From the NCBI GenBank assembly GCA_030584105.1, contig CP129491.1, positions 124,001 to 188,000 on the forward strand: DNA of 64,000 bases, given 5' to 3'. The DNA comes from UTCHB3 sp002050155. GTDB taxonomy: Bacteria > Bacteroidota > Ignavibacteria > Ignavibacteriales > Ignavibacteriaceae. Under the pieces are notes generated by a model. That model did no database searches and had not been told where the DNA came from. It saw only the letters and a program-made list of their open reading frames with translations. The translations under genes were made by a program, and so were the position numbers. This document shows, one piece after another, positions 1 to 7,743 of this stretch (the first letter of the stretch is position 1; each line of letters starts with the position of its first letter).

Positions 1-1
1 C

Positions 2-1345
2 TCCAAAAATCCGGGGCAGCTTAAACTGATGATAGGGCCTAAAACGGCTGCAGTTCGCCTTAATAACGAAATAATTAACCACAAAGAAATTCAGGCTTTA
101 GCGCCGGGCATATATCAAATTGAGGTTGAGGCGGAGCACTATTATCCGGTTAAAAGATCGTTCGAAATAGAATTAGGGAAAACGAATACAATTAAGATAT
201 GTCTGGTCAGAAAAATGGGGCGGCTGCAATTCTCTGTAAATCCACCGGATGCAAACTGCGTGCTCAGCCTGAACTCGCAAGTGGTTGAAAGATGGCGCGG
301 TAAGAAATCCTTTGACCAACTTCCCGAAGAAGTGTATAATTTAACGGTAAAGGCTAAGGGGCGCAAAACATATAACGGAACCGTAAGAATAGACGCAAAT
401 CGCACAACTATTGAGACCATAAAGCTTGAATTTGGGGATGAAGTTCCCGACTGGATGGTTTCAGTTAAAGGCGGAACATTCACAATGGGCTGCACTTCGG
501 ATGGGGAAACCAACTGCAACGACAACGAAAAGCCCGCGCATTCAGTTACTCTGGGTGATTTTTACATAAGCAAATATGAAGTTACACTCGGGTTGTTTTC
601 CGAATTTATTCAGGAAACCGGCTACATAACCAACGCTGAGAAAGCCGGCGGTAGTTACATCCGGAAAGATGATAAGTGGGTGATAGTTCAGGGAGTTAAC
701 TGGCGATGTGGCGCAGATGCTAAGGCCAGACCTCAGGATGAAAGAATGTGCCCTGTGGTTAATGTAAGCTGGTTTGATGCAGTCGCATTTTGTAACTGGT
801 TGAGTGAAAAAGAGGGGTTGCAAAAAGCATACAGCGGAACCGGCAGCAGTATCGTATGTGACTTTACCTCAAACGGATACCGCTTACCGACTGAAGCCGA
901 ATGGGAGTTTGCCGCGAGAGGTGGCAAAAGCTCGGAAAACTATATATTCAGCGGAAGTAATACCATGGAAGAAGTTGGATGGTATAACCTGAACTCAGGC
1001 AATGAAAACCATGAAACAGGAACGAAAAAACCGAACGAACTGGGCTTGTTCGATATGAGCGGAAATGTGTGGGAATGGTGTTGGGACAGATATGCCGGTT
1101 ATTCAACGGCGGCACAAGGAAACCCAAGAGGACCCCTAACCGGCGACTTGCGCGTTGCAAGAAGCGGCAGCGAACAGTCCGATGAAATCAATGCCGTGTT
1201 TCATATCGAATTGGGTTTTCGCCAAATTCAGGGTATGTGTCAGGAGGTTTCCGCCTGGCAAAAACCCGGTGATTTTTTTTGGGGGGGGTGGGGGTGTGGG
1301 CTGGGGAACTGTGATTTAATCCTCGGTGTGAGATTAAGAAAATAG
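2..1345 (+). CDS. PEGA-repeat / FGE-sulfatase-domain surface protein, 5' truncated by window edge
   Basis: The reading frame is open from base 2, so the ATG at 29 is probably internal; residues before it continue a PEGA repeat. Two PEGA-type beta repeats (to about base 440) are followed by an SUMF1/FGE-sulfatase domain opening with VSVKGGTFTMGCTS and carrying YRLPTEAEWEFAARGG and DMSGNVWEWCWD. It is homologous to the genes at 1430 and 4293. Unlike them it lacks the G+C-rich variable block: after an ELGFRQ motif it runs through an odd Trp/Gly-rich tail encoded by a T8G8 tract and ends GVRLRK. The tail may be a slipped or rearranged version of the usual GGSW...GFRLA ending. Probably a binding scaffold and not an enzyme, because the paired active-site cysteines of formylglycine-generating enzymes are not apparent. 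Confidence 0.75.
   Translation, partial: SKNPGQLKLMIGPKTAAVRLNNEIINHKEIQALAPGIYQIEVEAEHYYPVKRSFEIELGKTNTIKICLVRKMGRLQFSVNPPDANCVLSLNSQVVERWRGKKSFDQLPEEVYNLTVKAKGRKTYNGTVRIDANRTTIETIKLEFGDEVPDWMVSVKGGTFTMGCTSDGETNCNDNEKPAHSVTLGDFYISKYEVTLGLFSEFIQETGYITNAEKAGGSYIRKDDKWVIVQGVNWRCGADAKARPQDERMCPVVNVSWFDAVAFCNWLSEKEGLQKAYSGTGSSIVCDFTSNGYRLPTEAEWEFAARGGKSSENYIFSGSNTMEEVGWYNLNSGNENHETGTKKPNELGLFDMSGNVWEWCWDRYAGYSTAAQGNPRGPLTGDLRVARSGSEQSDEINAVFHIELGFRQIQGMCQEVSAWQKPGDFFWGGWGCGLGNCDLILGVRLRK
1281..1306 (+). other. G-quadruplex-type tract after a T8 run in the FGE gene tail
   Basis: T8 (1273-1280) is followed directly by G8, then runs of G5, G3 and G4 separated by T, TGT and CT. Four G-runs of three or more with loops of 1-3 bases fit the classical intramolecular quadruplex pattern. 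The homopolymers lie inside the coding sequence, so slippage would alter the C-terminus. Confidence 0.6.
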
Positions 1346-1429
1346 AAAGATTTTGAAAAAGATTTTTTCAGTTCTCGTAATAATTTATATTTTAACGAAT
1401 TAGATTTAAAAAAAGATAGGTAAAAAACA

Positions 1430-3465
1430 ATGATTAGTCAATTTTTCAAATTCATCATCGGTTTAATTGTTATTTCATCTGTTATTTACGCCCAACAAAA
1501 AGAACTATCAATAAAACCAACAGAATCTCAGGGTGATACTCAAATTTTGGGAAATTACCCTGATCGGGCAGGGATCGTATTCTATTCACAATTTGATAAC
1601 CTTTCGTTTACCTCTACTGAAAATATTGTAAAAGTTTTGGAAACCCGGGAACAGGGAAATATATACTCATTTTAAACCCTGAGCCTCAAACCATTAAAAT
1701 AAACGCTCCCGGATATAATTCAGGAGTATTAACTATAGAGTCATTATCTGTTGGGAAGGTTCTGTTCTATGAATTAAAAACCAAGGTTGAGGGTGAAGAT
1801 GATGAAAATGTTATTGTTGCAGAGAATAATCAACAGTTATCACCTAATGAACCAGTGCAGGAGGAAGGTTCTAAAAACATACCGGAGAAATCACAGATTT
1901 CGCCACTAACTGTTAAAACGATCCCTCAAAATGCAACTGTATTTCTAAATGGTGAAAATAAAGGGAGTACCGATTTAGGTTTATACACCCTTTCAGGTGT
2001 GTACGATCTTCGGATTGAATTAAAAGATTATCTGCCAATTCAAGAAAAAATTGTTGTAACTCCAACAAATGATAAAACCAAGAACATTTTCAGCTACAAT
2101 TTAATAAGAAATAAAGGGAATCTTGTAATCACAACCGTTCCAAGTGAGGCTGTTATAACTATAGATGGGGAAATCGGTAATGTTGGAAAGAATGAACTTG
2201 ACCCCGGTAAACACCAATTGGAAGTAAAATCTCCACTATACATCCCTTATTCTGAAGAGATTGAAGTGAAAATAGGTGATACATTGCAGAGACATGTTGT
2301 ACTTAACAAAAATGCAGGTATCTTGGAACTTACGGTAAAACCCGACAATGCGCTTATAAAAATAAATAAGGAAATCAAAGCCGGTAAAAAATTTCAACTA
2401 AATCCCGGTCTCTATGAGGTTGAAATAAGTGCGGATAACTGCTTCTCTGAAGTTTTCACTGTTCAAATTGAAAATGGTATTACCGTTAATCGAAAAGTTG
2501 AATTAAAACAAAGAACCGGTACTTTACAATTTACCATTAAACCAATAACGGCAATTGTAACACTAAGTCAGAATGGGGAAGAAAAATATAAATGGGAGGG
2601 GATGAATTTTATAGAAAATATTCAGACAGGACGATACGATTTATTAGCTGTATCACCGGAATATGCTGATTACCGAATTATTCTAATTATTGAGGAAGGG
2701 AAAACCTTAATAAAAAATATTTACATGGTAAAATGGAGATACGGGGGGAATGCAGTTTTTGTAGAAGGCGGCACCTTCACAATGGGCTGCACCTCGGAGC
2801 AAGGTAATGACTGTGAGGATGATGAAAAGCCTTCTCATCAGGTAACCTTGAGTGATTTTTATATCGGTAAATATGAAGTAACGCAGGAATTATGGATGAG
2901 TGTAATGGGCAGTAATCCGTCATGGTACAAAGGTTCCAAACTTCCTGTGGAGAAAGTAAGCTGGTACGAAGCGGTAGAATTTTGCAACAGATTAAGTGAC
3001 AGAGAGGGATTACAGCGAGCCTACAGCGGAAGCGGGGATAACATCACCTGTGATTTCAGTTCAAATGGTTACCGTTTACCCACTGAAGCGGAGTGGGAAT
3101 ATGCAGCAAGAGGCGGGAAACAAACAAAGAACTACAAATACAGCGGGAGCGACAACACAGGAGCAGTAGCCTGGTACGATGGTAATTCAGGCGATAAAAC
3201 TCACGCAGTTGGATTAAAGCAACCGAACGAAATAGGAATCTATGATATGAGCGGCAATGTACGGGAGTGGTGTTGGGATTGGTATGGAGATTACACATCC
3301 CCAAGCCAAACGAATCCTAAGGGACCCTCATCGGGCACATGGCGAGTGCTTCGCGGCGGGAGTTGGGACGACCACGCGCGGTACTGCCGTGTGGCGAATC
3401 GTGCCTACGACATGCCCGACGGCAGGAGCAGCCGCAACGGCTTCCGGCTCGCCAGGACAAGATGA
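1430..3465 (+). pseudogene. PEGA-stalk / FGE-domain DGR target protein with a frameshift
   Basis: The N-terminus (signal peptide MISQFFKFIIGLIVISSVIYA, then a domain matching the start of the gene at 4293) stops at about 1675. The continuation is in another frame: from 1654 the codons read GKYILIL-like residues matching the GKYILVI of the paralogue, and stay open through GTG 1855 to 3465. One missing base near 1651-1656 explains the break. After the shift there are about four PEGA repeats (to about 2730) and an FGE-type domain from about 2755 (FVEGGTFTMGCTS, YRLPTEAEWEYAARGG, DMSGNVREWCWDWY). It ends in a variable block, 3343-3465. The central FGE segment is shorter than in its neighbours (LWMSVMGSNPSWYKGSKLP in place of MFSEFIEATGY...). 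It could be a true pseudogene, a phase variant or an assembly error; the intact VR suggests recent activity. Confidence 0.8.
3343..3465 (+). other. DGR variable region VR1 at the end of the FGE domain
   Basis: Forty codons plus stop, visibly G+C-rich against an A+T-rich gene, aligned without gaps to 6435-6557. The two blocks differ at 23 bases, giving 14 amino-acid changes and one silent change. In 19 of the 23 one copy has A, and in the other four (G/T, C/G, C/G, G/C) both copies fit mutation away from A in an AAC codon. Variable codons keep their third base, nearly always C. The implied template is GGSWNNNARNCRVANRNNNM followed by PDNRNSNNGFRLAKTR, the usual layout of DGR targets in the C-type-lectin/FGE fold. 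Here the diversified residues read DDH, Y, N, AYD, G, S, R, N. Confidence 0.9.
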
Positions 3466-3593
3466 TTAGATTTTTACCTTTGGCATTATTACCTTTTGCC
3501 GCCTTCGGAGAAGGCGATGAGGAACCCGTCCCCTTCGGGGACGCCACATAGCGAGGATGCGCAGCCAAAGCGGAGCGGGCGAGCATCCGAGCG
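3466..3593 (+). repeat. Conserved 128-bp flank after VR1 with two short hairpins
   Basis: The block is nearly identical to 6558-6685, with two differences seen (A/T in the GGCATTATT stretch and G/A in GATGAGGAA). It contains two 7-bp-stem, 3-base-loop hairpins: 3500-3516 (CGCCTTC/GAAGGCG) and 3527-3543 (CGTCCCC/GGGGACG). A weaker ggatgc/gcatcc pairing lies near 3554-3588. In known DGRs a hairpin or cruciform just 3' of the VR promotes retrohoming; position and shape here match that role by inference. It may also act as a terminator. Confidence 0.75.
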
Positions 3594-3628
3594 CGTTTTG
3601 TTTTCAGGAATAATAAATCTGCCAATTT

Positions 3629-3683
3629 CAGTGAGTTCAAAATTAGTTCATAGTTAGTTCAGATTTAGTTCAAAGTTAGAGCA
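3629..3683. repeat. 11-bp tandem repeat, five units
   Basis: Units CAGTGAGTTCA, AAATTAGTTCA, TAGTTAGTTCA, GATTTAGTTCA and AAGTTAGAGCA follow each other at exactly 11 bases, close to one DNA helical turn. Core TTAGTTCA. Could be phased protein-binding sites or simple slippage. Confidence 0.75.
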
Positions 3684-3952
3684 TAATCGAAAAGCAAGAT
3701 ACCGGGTTCAGAATGGATTACCGAAAAAAAATCAAACTTAAGCACAAACTTCAAAATGGGATTACGGGAAATTAATTCAAAGTATAGCACTAAGTTCAGG
3801 GCAAAGTTCCCGCAGTAGTAATAATCAGGGAAAGCAGTAAGTCCAAAACGGCGGTCCCGAAATAGTAATTACTATCGAAGGTAGCGAGTTCAGTGCGTGA
3901 TCCCGAAAAAATTCAAATTAAGGGCAGGAGGTTCGGGATGGGAGATCGGCCT

Positions 3953-4067
3953 AAGGGAAAGTGCGAAAGAGATTTAGAAGGCTCGTAGCGTAAAAAGGGA
4001 AATCTGTTTGAGCGCAGCGAGTTATTTCCCTTTTAGCGTAGAGCCTGATAAATCCGCACTTTCCCTT
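3953..4067. repeat. 115-bp imperfect palindrome, MITE/REP-like
   Basis: Perfect 13-base ends (AAGGGAAAGTGCG at 3953-3965 against CGCACTTTCCCTT at 4055-4067). The arms keep pairing inward through GATTTA, GGCTC and TAGCGTAAAAAGGGAAAT against ATTTCCCTTTTAGCGTA. The centre is CTGTTTGAGCGCAGCGAGTT. It has no coding potential. It resembles a small non-autonomous mobile or REP-type palindromic element; no target-site duplication was identified. Confidence 0.65.
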
Positions 4068-4078
4068 CAGCCGGCTCT

Positions 4079-4108
4079 CCCCTCTTTCCTTAAGCAAGGA
4101 AAGAGGGG
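4079..4108. terminator. Perfect 13-bp hairpin, loop AAGC
   Basis: CCCCTCTTTCCTT pairs perfectly with AAGGAAAGAGGGG around AAGC. No U-tract follows on the + strand, so a classical intrinsic terminator is uncertain; a structural or recombination role is equally possible. Confidence 0.45.
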
Positions 4109-4163
4109 GGATACAGGGGGGAGATAGGTTGTGAAACACCCACGCTCAAACCCAGCACCCCTC
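4109..4163. repeat. Diverged intergenic block shared with 6707-6762
   Basis: GGATACAGGGGGGAGATAGG, then GTTGTGAAA and CTCAAAC..AGCACC, aligns with GGATACAAGTGGGAGAAAGG, GTTGTGAAA and CTCAAGC..AGCACC downstream of the next gene. The duplicated unit therefore extends beyond the VR flank. Confidence 0.6.
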
Positions 4164-4202
4164 ATCTTGGAAGGCGCACAAAGCTTAAACGCTCGTCACC
4201 GC

Positions 4203-4235
4203 AAAAAAGAAAAATTGATAAAATTTTTCTTTTTT
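4203..4235. terminator. A+T hairpin ending in a T-run upstream of the 4293 gene
   Basis: AAAAAAGAAAAATT pairs with AATTTTTCTTTTTT over 14 bp around GATAA. The stem is almost entirely A-T, so termination strength is doubtful, but its place 58 bp before a start codon suggests insulation of the following gene. Confidence 0.4.
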
Positions 4236-4292
4236 ACCACAAATAGTTAATTTGCCGACTTAAAAATCTAATAAAAACACACAAGAAGAAAA

Positions 4293-6557
4293 ATGACCGG
4301 TCGGTTTGTAAAAATCTCTCTGTTTATAACCCTCTTCACAACACTGCTTCACCCACAGCTGAAGGAATTAATCGTAAGACCTACGGAAAACAGAGGGGGA
4401 ATACCCATATTAAGAAATAACCCCGACCAAGCGGGAATAATCTTTTATTCACAATTTGATAACCTCAGTTTTTATTCAACATACGGCATCACGAAAATAA
4501 CCGGTGACCCAGAGCACGGGAAATATATCTTAGTCATAGAACCCACCCGCCAAACGATAGAAGTGCGCGCACCGGGTTATAAAACAGAGATGATAAAGAT
4601 ATATTCCATAGAACCGAGGGAGTTTCTTTTCTATGAAGTACTGCCCAAAAAAGAAGAAATAACAGGTGTAGCTGAAGTTGCAATAACCGTTCAGGCAACC
4701 CCTACTGATGCAACAATTCTATTGGATGGTGCAGCATTTCCAAACAACACCACTACAAAAGTGTCAGTCGGCACCCACAACTTAACGGTTGAAAAGGGTG
4801 GTTACGCTCCGTATTCCCAAGAGATTGAAGTGACTGCGGAAAACACTTTCTTCCAAATTTCACTTCAAAAAGTTCAGCTTACACCTGTTACAATAAAATC
4901 AAACCCAACAAACGCTACTGTATATATCAACAACGAAAAAAAGGGGACAACAGAGGTGGGTTTTTTTCTTTTTCCGGGAGAATATGATATCAGATTAGAA
5001 CTGCCGGATTACATTACATTTACGGAAAAGATAAATATTCGTCCGTCTGATGATAACAGTGTGAATACTTTTAGTTATAATTTAACAAAAAATAAGGGGA
5101 ATTTAGAGCTTTCAGTGACTCCTTCAAACGCAACAATAAGACTTAACGGAAATAATATAACACGCGGTAATCATGAACTTAGCCCGGGAAAATATCAGCT
5201 TGAAGTTGTTGCTGATTTATATTTTACTCATTCCGAGGAGATTGAAATCAAGAGGGGAGAGACAATAAAAAAAGAGATTACCCTTACTAAAACAACGGGA
5301 ATACTGAAGTTATCTTTAACTCCGGCAAATGCTTCAATAAGTATAAACAAAGAGAGAAAATACGGGAATGAGTTTGAACTTATTCAGGGTGTATATGAAG
5401 TTGAGATAAGTGCGGAAACCTATTACCCTGAGACATTTACGGTTGAAATAGAAAGAGGTAAAACGGTCAACAAGACGATTAAATTAATACAAAAAACGGG
5501 AACTTTACAATTTACAGTTAAGCCGCCTTCAGCGGAAGTAATTCTGAAACAAAATGGAGTTGACAAATACAGATGGCAGGGATTAAAGCTGTTAAATTCA
5601 ATCCCCGTTGGCGAATATGATTTAGAAACAAAGACTGAGGGCTACAAGAGCTATAAGGGAGTAATAACCATAAAGGAGAACCAAACGACAGTAACAGAGA
5701 TAGAGATGACCCCGGGAAGCGATGCTCCTGAAATGGTATTTGTAGAAGGCGGCACCTTCACAATGGGCTGCACCTCGGAGCAAGGTAATGACTGTGATTC
5801 TGATGAAAAGCCTGCTCATCAGGTAATCTTGAGTGATTTTTACATGGGTAAATATGAAGTAACAGTGGAGATGTTTTCTGAATTTATAGAAGCAACCGGT
5901 TACAAAACAGAAGCAGATAAGGGCGGAGGCAGCAGGATTTGGACGGGCAGTGAATGGAAAGAGACAGCGGGCGTCAACTGGCGTTGTGATGTAAATGGTA
6001 AAATAAGGTATGAGAGTGAGAATAATCATCCGGTCATCCATGTCAGTTGGAATGATGCGGTATCCTTCTGTAACTGGTTAAGTGACAGAGAGGGATTGCA
6101 AAGAGCCTACAGCGGAAGCGGGGATAACATCACCTGTAATTTCAGTTCAAATGGTTACAGGTTACCCACAGAAGCAGAGTGGGAATATGCAGCAAGAGGC
6201 GGGAAACAAACAAAGAACTACAAATACAGCGGTAGCGACAACACAGGAGCAGTAGCCTGGTACGGGGATAATTCAGGCGGTAAAACTCACGCAGTTGGAT
6301 TAAAGCAACCGAACGAAATAGGAATCTATGATATGAGTGGCAATGTATGGGAGTGGTGTTGGGATTGGTATTCAGATAATTACTATACCTCCACAAGCTG
6401 GGCGAATCCTAAGGGACCCTCATCGGGCGAATATCGTGTGCTTCGCGGCGGGGGTTGGTTCAGCGTCGCGCGGAGCTGCCGTGTGGCGTTTCGTGGCAAC
6501 CTCATGCCCGACGACAGGGACAGCAACTACGGCTTCCGGCTCGCCAAGACAAGATGA
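4293..6557 (+). CDS. Secreted PEGA-stalk / FGE-domain protein, DGR target
   Basis: 754 residues. A signal peptide (1-22) is followed by an N-terminal domain (about 23-120), five PEGA-type repeats (about 125-475, each with an N/DATIxLNG strand and a GxYxLEV strand) and an SUMF1/FGE-sulfatase domain (about 480-754). The domain shows FVEGGTFTMGCTS, VSWNDAVSFCNWL, YRLPTEAEWEYAARGG and DMSGNVWEWCWDWY. The last 40 residues are a DGR variable region. PEGA repeats form rod-like extracytoplasmic stalks, so the inferred product is a displayed ligand-binding head with diversified contact residues. Only one cysteine remains in the C-terminal motif, arguing against formylglycine-generating activity. Long stretches of its FGE DNA are almost identical to the gene at 1430 while the PEGA part has diverged. 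Confidence 0.85.
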   Translation: MTGRFVKISLFITLFTTLLHPQLKELIVRPTENRGGIPILRNNPDQAGIIFYSQFDNLSFYSTYGITKITGDPEHGKYILVIEPTRQTIEVRAPGYKTEMIKIYSIEPREFLFYEVLPKKEEITGVAEVAITVQATPTDATILLDGAAFPNNTTTKVSVGTHNLTVEKGGYAPYSQEIEVTAENTFFQISLQKVQLTPVTIKSNPTNATVYINNEKKGTTEVGFFLFPGEYDIRLELPDYITFTEKINIRPSDDNSVNTFSYNLTKNKGNLELSVTPSNATIRLNGNNITRGNHELSPGKYQLEVVADLYFTHSEEIEIKRGETIKKEITLTKTTGILKLSLTPANASISINKERKYGNEFELIQGVYEVEISAETYYPETFTVEIERGKTVNKTIKLIQKTGTLQFTVKPPSAEVILKQNGVDKYRWQGLKLLNSIPVGEYDLETKTEGYKSYKGVITIKENQTTVTEIEMTPGSDAPEMVFVEGGTFTMGCTSEQGNDCDSDEKPAHQVILSDFYMGKYEVTVEMFSEFIEATGYKTEADKGGGSRIWTGSEWKETAGVNWRCDVNGKIRYESENNHPVIHVSWNDAVSFCNWLSDREGLQRAYSGSGDNITCNFSSNGYRLPTEAEWEYAARGGKQTKNYKYSGSDNTGAVAWYGDNSGGKTHAVGLKQPNEIGIYDMSGNVWEWCWDWYSDNYYTSTSWANPKGPSSGEYRVLRGGGWFSVARSCRVAFRGNLMPDDRDSNYGFRLAKTR
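6435..6557 (+). other. DGR variable region VR2 at the end of the FGE domain
   Basis: Same length and ends as VR1. The diversified residues read FSV, S, F, GNL, D, D, N, Y at codons whose inferred template is AAC (AAT for the F in VAFR). Non-adenine template positions are unchanged between copies, including GCGCGG, TGCCGTGTGGCG and GGCTTCCGGCTCGCC. The reading frame is intact into TGA. Confidence 0.9.
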
Positions 6558-6685
6558 TTAGATTTTTACCTTTGGCATTTTTACCTTTTGCCGCCTTCGG
6601 AGAAGGCGATGAAGAACCCGTCCCCTTCGGGGACGCCACATAGCGAGGATGCGCAGCCAAAGCGGAGCGGGCGAGCATCCGAGCG
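6558..6685 (+). repeat. Conserved 128-bp flank after VR2 with two short hairpins
   Basis: Second copy of the block at 3466-3593. Hairpins lie at 6592-6608 and 6619-6635 with the same stems and loops. Homology between the copies ends at GAGCATCCGAGCG, which gives a sharp boundary to the conserved unit. Confidence 0.75.
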
Positions 6686-6923
6686 AAAATTTCAAGTAAA
6701 GAGGCAGGATACAAGTGGGAGAAAGGTTGTGAAAAACTCAGGCTCAAGCAAAGCACCGGCTCAAAGGAATAATGACAGATTTCAAAAAAAATAAGTTCCG
6801 GCAGGCAGCTCACTTTATGGAAAAAGAGAAAAGTTAAAAAAAACTTTTTCCCTTCACCCTTTTTCCCATACCCACCAACCTATACATCTCCTAAAGCGTT
6901 TAGATCGAGAGACAAAATTAGAG
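6686..6923. other. Gap at the edge of the DGR-target island
   Basis: Contains the diverged block 6707-6762 shared with 4109-4163, then A-rich sequence and a C/T-rich stretch before mazG. No gene or RNA recognised. Confidence 0.6.
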
Positions 6924-7682
6924 TTAAAACTCCTTCGCCTTCACCCACAAGTCAAGCATTTCCTCAAGGGTTGCGTCAGCGGGTGTGCGGTGGGATTTTG
7001 CAAGCTCGGCTTCTATGTAGGCGAAGCGGTTCATAAATTTTTGATTTGCCAAGTTAAGGGCGTTTTCGGGGTTGATTTTATTAAACCTTGCGTAGTTGGC
7101 AAGTGCGAAAAGATAATCGCCAAACTCTTCTTCTAAACGGTCGTGATCGCCGGAGGCTTCGGCTTCTTCAAGTTCGGAGCGCTCTTCGAGCATTTTTGCT
7201 TTAACATCTTCCGGTGATTGCCACTCGAAGCCGGTTTTGGCGGCTTTCTCCTGCATGCGCGCGGCACGGTGAAGTGCGGGCATAGCAACGGGCACCCCGG
7301 AAAGAACAGATTTCTTCCCCTCGGCAAGTTTAATCGCTTCCCAGTTTTTCATCACTTCGCCTTTGTTTTCCACCTGCACTTCCCCAAAAACATGGGGGTG
7401 GCGCCGGATCAGCTTTTCGGTAATTCCGGTTATCACATCCTCCAGAGTGAAGTGCCCCTCTTCCTCGGCAATAACCGAGTGGAAAGCCACATGAAGGAGG
7501 AGATCGCCAAGTTCTTCTTTCAGGTCGTTGAAGTTTTTATTATTGATAGCCTCAAGCGTTTCGTAAGCCTCTTCGATGGTTGCCATTTTGATAGAATCGT
7601 TGGTTTGTTCGCGATCCCAGGGGCATTCTTTACGAAGCCGCCTCATAATATCAATAAATTCCTTAAATTTAAACTCTGTCAT
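6924..7682 (-). CDS. mazG: Nucleoside triphosphate pyrophosphohydrolase MazG
   Basis: 252 residues, close to the usual length of two-domain MazG. It hydrolyses (d)NTPs to NMP and PPi and is a cytoplasmic house-cleaning enzyme. Both MazG domains are visible: the first has CPWDREQT, EEAYE and EELGDLLL (about residues 20-62) and the second has EERSELEEA and EEEFGDYLFAL (about 165-200). These carry the Glu/Asp metal-binding set. It is transcribed opposite to the FGE genes and divergently from the RidA gene at 7744. Confidence 0.93.
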   Translation of the reverse strand: MTEFKFKEFIDIMRRLRKECPWDREQTNDSIKMATIEEAYETLEAINNKNFNDLKEELGDLLLHVAFHSVIAEEEGHFTLEDVITGITEKLIRRHPHVFGEVQVENKGEVMKNWEAIKLAEGKKSVLSGVPVAMPALHRAARMQEKAAKTGFEWQSPEDVKAKMLEERSELEEAEASGDHDRLEEEFGDYLFALANYARFNKINPENALNLANQKFMNRFAYIEAELAKSHRTPADATLEEMLDLWVKAKEF

Positions 7683-7743
7683 AGATGAATTCCGTAATAA
7701 CGCCTGAAAATTAATAAATAAGATTCAAAATTAGAGAAATAAG

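Larger units (their letters stand above)
3594..4292. other. 700-bp non-coding gap between two DGR targets
   Basis: No convincing gene in any frame. It holds an 11-bp tandem array, a long imperfect inverted repeat, a 13-bp perfect hairpin, a block shared with 6707-6762 and an A+T hairpin, listed separately. No AAC-rich template repeat matching the VRs and no reverse transcriptase reading frame is present. Confidence 0.7.

Noticed and set aside
3317..3640. Minus-strand and alternate-frame open frames through the VR and its flank
   Set aside because: Long open frames arise from the G+C-rich VR and flank; they repeat at 6502-6813 as a consequence of the duplication and lack family matches.
3594..4292. 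Possible DGR reverse transcriptase or template RNA in the gap
   Set aside because: All frames are short and no match to the VR core words exists in the gap.
2755..6557. Formylglycine-generating enzyme activity for the FGE-domain proteins
   Set aside because: Only one cysteine remains in the C-terminal motif, and that region is hypervariable; a binding scaffold fits better.
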